Assembly (NCBI RefSeq): GCF_018402175.1
Contig: NZ_JAGYJK010000018.1
Location: forward strand, 310,001-374,000
Length of the DNA: 64,000 nt
Source: Yoonia sp.
GTDB lineage: Bacteria; Pseudomonadota; Alphaproteobacteria; Rhodobacterales; Rhodobacteraceae
Reading direction: 5' to 3'
Shown: piece after piece, positions 60,664 to 64,000 of the stretch
Layout of the letters: each line of letters opens with the position of its first letter
Numbering within the stretch: the stretch's first letter is position 1
Made by a program: the position numbers and the translations under genes
Notes under the pieces: generated by a model
Database searches by the model: none
The model's input: the letters and a program-made list of their open reading frames with translations, nothing else
Told to the model about the DNA's origin: nothing

Positions 60664-61926
60664 ATGAACATCCTTATTCTGGGCAGCGGCGGGCGCGAAC
60701 ATAGTCTGGCTTGGGCGATCAAGCAGAACCCCAAATGCGACCGGTTGATCGTGGCACCGGGCAATGCAGGGATTGCGCAGATCGCGGATTGTGCCGATCT
60801 CAATATCCTTGATGGCGATGCCGTCGCCAATTTCGTCGAAGAAAACACCATTGATTTCGTCATCATCGGCCCCGAAGGCCCGCTGGCTGCCGGTGTCGCA
60901 GACCGGCTGCGCCGCACCGGCACGCTGGTCTTTGGCCCGTCGCAGGCCGCAGCCCAGCTGGAGGCATCGAAATCCTTTACCAAGGCGATCTGCGATGCGG
61001 CAGGCGCGCCCACCGCCGGCTATGCCCGTTTCACCGAAGCCGCCCCCGCGCGCGCCTATGTGCAGGCGCAAGGCGCGCCCATCGTGATCAAGGCTGACGG
61101 TCTGGCCGCTGGCAAGGGTGTCACTGTCGCCATGACTTTGGACGAGGCACTGGCGGCCCTTGATCATATGTTCGACGGCAGTTTCGGCCCTGCGGGCACC
61201 GCCGTCGTGATCGAGGAATTCATGGAAGGCGAAGAAGCATCGTTCTTCGTGCTGTGCGATGGTAAAACCATCCTGCCTGTCGGCACCGCACAAGACCACA
61301 AACGCGCCTTTGACGGCGACCAAGGGCCAAACACGGGCGGCATGGGTGCCTATTCGCCCGCCCCCGTGATGACCGATGAGGTCACGCAAAAGGCGCTGCA
61401 CGAGATCATCCAGCCCACAATGGATGAAATGGCGCGCCGCGGCACCCCGTTCCAAGGCGTGCTGTTCTGCGGGCTGATGATCCAGAACGGCCAGCCACGG
61501 CTGGTGGAATATAACGTGCGCTTCGGCGACCCCGAATGTCAGGTGCTGATGATGCGCCTTGGCGGTCAGGTGCTGGACCTGCTGCAAGCCTGCGCCGAGC
61601 AGCGCCTGCACGAGATCAGCGTGAACTGGGCCGATGACCATGCGCTGACCATCGTGATGGCCGCCAACGGCTATCCGGGCGATTACGCCAAGGGCAGCGT
61701 GATCGGCGGGCTGGACAGCCAGCCTGCCGACAGTTTCCACATGGTATTCCACGCAGGGACAAAACGGGTCGAGGGCCAGTATCAGGCACATGGCGGGCGG
61801 GTGCTGAACATCACCGCGCGCGGTGCATCACTGGCCGAGGCGTATGAACAGGCCTATGCGATGGCGCACGGCGTGGACTGGCCCGGCGGGTTTTACCGGT
61901 CGGATATCGGCTGGCGGGCGTTGTGA
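60664..61926 (+). CDS. purD: Phosphoribosylamine--glycine ligase
   Basis: A 420-residue ATP-grasp enzyme of purine synthesis, coupling phosphoribosylamine with glycine. Marks: N-terminal [40 protein letters not shown], the ATP-grasp loop [53 protein letters not shown] and [20 protein letters not shown]. Length is typical. GGAGAG precedes ATG 60664. It is divergent from xseA and followed by a bidirectional terminator. Confidence 0.97.
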   Translation: MNILILGSGGREHSLAWAIKQNPKCDRLIVAPGNAGIAQIADCADLNILDGDAVANFVEENTIDFVIIGPEGPLAAGVADRLRRTGTLVFGPSQAAAQLEASKSFTKAICDAAGAPTAGYARFTEAAPARAYVQAQGAPIVIKADGLAAGKGVTVAMTLDEALAALDHMFDGSFGPAGTAVVIEEFMEGEEASFFVLCDGKTILPVGTAQDHKRAFDGDQGPNTGGMGAYSPAPVMTDEVTQKALHEIIQPTMDEMARRGTPFQGVLFCGLMIQNGQPRLVEYNVRFGDPECQVLMMRLGGQVLDLLQACAEQRLHEISVNWADDHALTIVMAANGYPGDYAKGSVIGGLDSQPADSFHMVFHAGTKRVEGQYQAHGGRVLNITARGASLAEAYEQAYAMAHGVDWPGGFYRSDIGWRAL

Positions 61927-61931
61927 AACGC

Positions 61932-61961
61932 AAAAAGCCGCGCTCTCTGGCGCGGCTTTTT
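61932..61961. terminator. Bidirectional terminator between purD and carD
   Basis: AAAAAGCCGCGC-TCTCTG-GCGCGGCTTTTT, a 12-bp perfect stem with A and T tracts at both sides, placed between two convergent genes. It can stop transcripts from both strands. Confidence 0.93.
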
Positions 61962-61978
61962 CCTCATTTCACAGACAC

Positions 61979-62485
61979 TTAAGCCGCACGCCCCACCAGC
62001 ACAGACCCGATCTGCGCGGCGGCCGCATTCTCGTCATCGCCTGCAACGGCGGCGAATTCGCGGGTCAGGCGTTCAAGCGCGGCCTCGTAAAGCTGACGCT
62101 CGGAATAGCTTTGCTCGCGCTGGTCGTCCTGACGATGCAGGTCGCGCACGACTTCGGCGATGGCGATCAGGTCACCTGAATTGATCTTTTGCTCGTATTC
62201 CTGCGCCCGGCGGGACCACATGGCCTTTTTGACCTTGGCCTTGCCGCGCAGGGTTTTCAGCGCATGGTTGACCACGTCAGGCGTCGCCAACGCGCGCATA
62301 CCCACATCGGTTGCCTTATGCGTCGGCACGCGCAGGGTCATCTTGTCCTTTTCAAAGGCGATCACGAACATTTCCAGCTCGAACCCGGCCACTTCCTGCG
62401 TTTCAACAGAAACGATCTTGCCCACGCCATGCGCCGGATAGACGACAAACTGGTCGGGGCTGAATTCGCTTTTCTTCTTGGTCAT
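61979..62485 (-). CDS. carD: CarD-family RNA-polymerase-binding regulator
   Basis: A 168-residue protein. The N-terminal RID (Tudor-like) domain FVVYPAHGVGKIVSVETQEV AGFELEMFVI (split) binds RNA polymerase beta; the C-terminal helical part (KVKKAMWSRRAQEYEQKINS, GDLIAIAEVVRDLHRQDDQR) touches promoter DNA and contains the conserved Trp that wedges the bubble. In Rhodobacteraceae, CarD activates promoters with weak -7 T, including rRNA. The start at 62485 (MTKKKSEFSPDQ) fits the family. Next to fdxA, as commonly seen. Confidence 0.95.
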   Translation of the reverse strand: MTKKKSEFSPDQFVVYPAHGVGKIVSVETQEVAGFELEMFVIAFEKDKMTLRVPTHKATDVGMRALATPDVVNHALKTLRGKAKVKKAMWSRRAQEYEQKINSGDLIAIAEVVRDLHRQDDQREQSYSERQLYEAALERLTREFAAVAGDDENAAAAQIGSVLVGRAA

Positions 62486-62675
62486 GATTGTCCTTTCATG
62501 GCAATCCGGCAGGCCAGGCGACAAAAAACCGTCGGCAACAAGCGTCACCGGCGGGTTCAGACGTATGGGCGGGATCACATCATTCGCGTCATTGCGGGAA
62601 TCATACCACAAAAACGCACCCTTCGGAAGCGTCCGCGCGCATGATGCCAAACGCATCTGAAATCAGGCGTTTGCC

Positions 62676-63011
62676 TTAGCCGCCTTCGCCGGGAGCTTCG
62701 GAAAACAGGTCCAGCTTGCCGGGCTTGCCATCCATCTCTTCGGCGCTGGGCAGCGGGTCTTTCTTGGTGATGATGACCGGCCACATTTCCGAATATTTGC
62801 GGTTGAACTCGACCCATTTTTCCATGTCGGGTTCGGTGTCGGGGCGGATCGCGTCGGCTGGGCATTCGGGTTCGCAGACGCCGCAGTCGATACATTCATC
62901 GGGGTGGATCACCAGCATGTTCTCGCCCTCGTAGAAACAATCTACCGGACATACCTCGACACAGTCGGTGTATTTGCAGGCGATACAATTGTCATTGACG
63001 ATGTAGGTCAT
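62676..63011 (-). CDS. fdxA: FdxA-type 7Fe ferredoxin
   Basis: A 111-residue ferredoxin with one 3Fe-4S and one 4Fe-4S cluster. The first motif [20 protein letters not shown] and the second [20 protein letters not shown] carry the ligand Cys; the C-terminal extension ([20 protein letters not shown]) is typical of alphaproteobacterial FdxA. The start at 63011 (MTYIVNDNC) is preceded by GATGA without a strong Shine-Dalgarno sequence. Gene order S4 protein-fdxA-carD is standard in this order. Confidence 0.96.
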   Translation of the reverse strand: MTYIVNDNCIACKYTDCVEVCPVDCFYEGENMLVIHPDECIDCGVCEPECPADAIRPDTEPDMEKWVEFNRKYSEMWPVIITKKDPLPSAEEMDGKPGKLDLFSEAPGEGG

Positions 63012-63058
63012 GGGGTCATCCGTAATTCTTTGCCGGTTTGCTAAATCGGATCGCGCGG

Positions 63059-63448
63059 TCATTCAAGCGTGAAAGGGTCATCCATCCCGCGCTGCGTCAT
63101 CATATCCCGCCGGTCCTTTTTGGTGGGGCGTCCCTTGCGGTCGCTGCCGGGGGTCTGGGGTACAGACACCGTCACCGGTGTCAGGTCTTCGTAAAGCGCC
63201 TGTGCCTCGGGCGCGGGGCCACGCCGTGTTCCGCAATCAAGGATCCGGATCACCCGCGCGACATCGGCCTGCACAAAGGTCAGCACATCGCCCGGCCCCA
63301 CGGCGCGGGCAGGTTTGCTGACCGGATTGCCACCCACCCGCACTTTGCCCCCTGTCACCACACCCGAGGCAATGCTGCGCGATTTGAAAAACCGCGCATG
63401 CCAGAGCCATTTGTCCAGCCGGATCGTGGGCCGCGGCGCGTCGGTCAA
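63059..63448 (-). CDS. S4-domain RNA-binding protein (Hsp15-like)
   Basis: A 129-residue protein. The N-terminal S4 domain ([32 protein letters not shown] (split)) binds structured RNA, as in heat-shock protein Hsp15/RqcH-associated proteins acting on stalled 50S subunits. The C-terminal tail is basic ([20 protein letters not shown]). Its start overlaps the stop of the helicase gene (four bases), so they are co-translated. Confidence 0.92.
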   Translation of the reverse strand: MTDAPRPTIRLDKWLWHARFFKSRSIASGVVTGGKVRVGGNPVSKPARAVGPGDVLTFVQADVARVIRILDCGTRRGPAPEAQALYEDLTPVTVSVPQTPGSDRKGRPTKKDRRDMMTQRGMDDPFTLE

Positions 63449-64000
63449 GCCTTTTTGAACCCCGCCAAGGCCGCCGCAAACGGATTATCGGGATCAATCG
63501 GTTTTTCATAGCGCGGCTTAGCCTGATAGCTGTCAGGCTTGGTCGCCTGTGCTGCCGGTTTGCCTTTGGGCTTGCCCTTGGGTTTTGGATTGCCGCGCGG
63601 GCGGTCACCACCCGTGGGGCGTGCCGGGCGCACAGCCCGTCCGCCCCATGTGAAGGTATAGAACACCTCCATCTCGGGTGCATCGGGGGTTTCGACGGAT
63701 GCATCGGCCAGCGTTCCCTGCGGCGTGGCGGCAGGCACATCTGACGGTGACGTCGCTGCGTCGTCGGGTTGATCCGGTGTTTCAACAGCACTCTCGACAG
63801 CTACTTCGCCCGCCACATCGGGGCGCGCTGGCTTGACCTTGGCCCGTTCGGCCTTTTCGGCCTTATAGCCCAGTCCGGCCATCAGATCGGCGAACTGGTC
63901 CAGCGTCATGCCGGTGATCGACAGCATGTCGGGGTTCGCCTCGAACCCAGCCCGGCTGTCCTTGTCGCGCAGCATATCGGCCAGCCGTTCCAGCATGTCG
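63445..64000 (-). CDS. DEAD-box type helicase, C-terminal part (5' end beyond window)
   Basis: The frame is open from the window edge to 63445, about 185 residues. It starts within a helical region (LERLADMLRDKDSRAGFEAN PDMLSITGMTLDQFADLMAG (split)) and ends in a low-complexity Lys/Pro/Gly tail (RGNPKPKGKPKGKPAAQATK). Such a tail, and its place before the S4 protein, match the SUV3-like helicases of Rhodobacteraceae. The catalytic motifs are outside the window, so the name rests on gene order and tail. Confidence 0.7.
   Translation of the reverse strand, partial: DMLERLADMLRDKDSRAGFEANPDMLSITGMTLDQFADLMAGLGYKAEKAERAKVKPARPDVAGEVAVESAVETPDQPDDAATSPSDVPAATPQGTLADASVETPDAPEMEVFYTFTWGGRAVRPARPTGGDRPRGNPKPKGKPKGKPAAQATKPDSYQAKPRYEKPIDPDNPFAAALAGFKKA

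Overview
The window comes from an alphaproteobacterium of the Rhodobacterales, most likely a roseobacter-group member. The evidence is the high-GC gene repertoire and gene order on the right side: carD-fdxA-S4 protein-helicase, clpX/clpP/folE2/metZ, accBC-aat-DUF2155-NDUFA12-like, a BigR/SqrR sulfide operon and a GapR-like protein. Genus and species cannot be decided from the sequence alone.

Left edge (1-4134): the 5' two-thirds or so of a large DUF4062-NACHT-TPR STAND ATPase, a candidate defence NTPase, with an IS3-type remnant pressed against its start codon. An 890-bp stretch of decayed DNA follows, including an IS481 fragment.

Genomic island (4135-30244): a 48-bp perfect direct repeat of the 3' part of a tRNA-Thr(UGU) gene bounds about 26 kb. 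The intact tRNA is at the right end and a P4-type tyrosine integrase lies just inside the left end. Next to the integrase is a small satellite-like module: an AlpA-type regulator, a primase-helicase, an iteron-like array with about 11.5-bp period, and a lone small terminase subunit with a palindrome upstream. No capsid, tail or large terminase genes are present, which resembles a phage-inducible chromosomal island. The cargo behind it is a mosaic. It holds a cupin gene, a divergently regulated catabolic cluster (LysR regulator, polyamine-type ABC importer, class III aminotransferase, beta-keto acid cleavage enzyme, acetylpolyamine-amidohydrolase-like deacetylase), an FAD amine oxidase, a low-GC secreted/membrane gene pair, a methyltransferase, a MORN-repeat serine protease with an internally duplicated architecture, and a SOUL-family protein. 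Between them lie remnants of IS1380, IS110, IS630 and IS481 elements, a phage gene fragment and a nonsense-interrupted Mrr-like nuclease. The enzymes of the catabolic cluster fit, step by step, the known route for N-epsilon-acetyl-beta-lysine breakdown; that assignment is my inference.

Core chromosome (30375-64000): iron ABC permease (frameshifted), GapR-like protein, phosphotransferase/acyl-CoA dehydrogenase pair, BigR-type persulfide operon with a visible operator, FliM-like protein, a symporter-histidine kinase broken by several frameshifts beside an intact response regulator and an ScfR-like regulator, acetyl-CoA carboxylase accBC, aat, complex I accessory protein, clpX, clpP, folE2, metZ under a SAM-II riboswitch plus terminator, yciB, an EamA permease, ftsY, an orphan NuoEF-type subunit, xseA (frameshifted at a C run), purD, carD, fdxA, an S4 RNA-binding protein and the end of a helicase gene.

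All calls rest on reading the sequence and on family knowledge; no database search was run. The single-base frameshifts at 31.65, 41.8-42.4 and 59.92 kb may be real or may be assembly errors.
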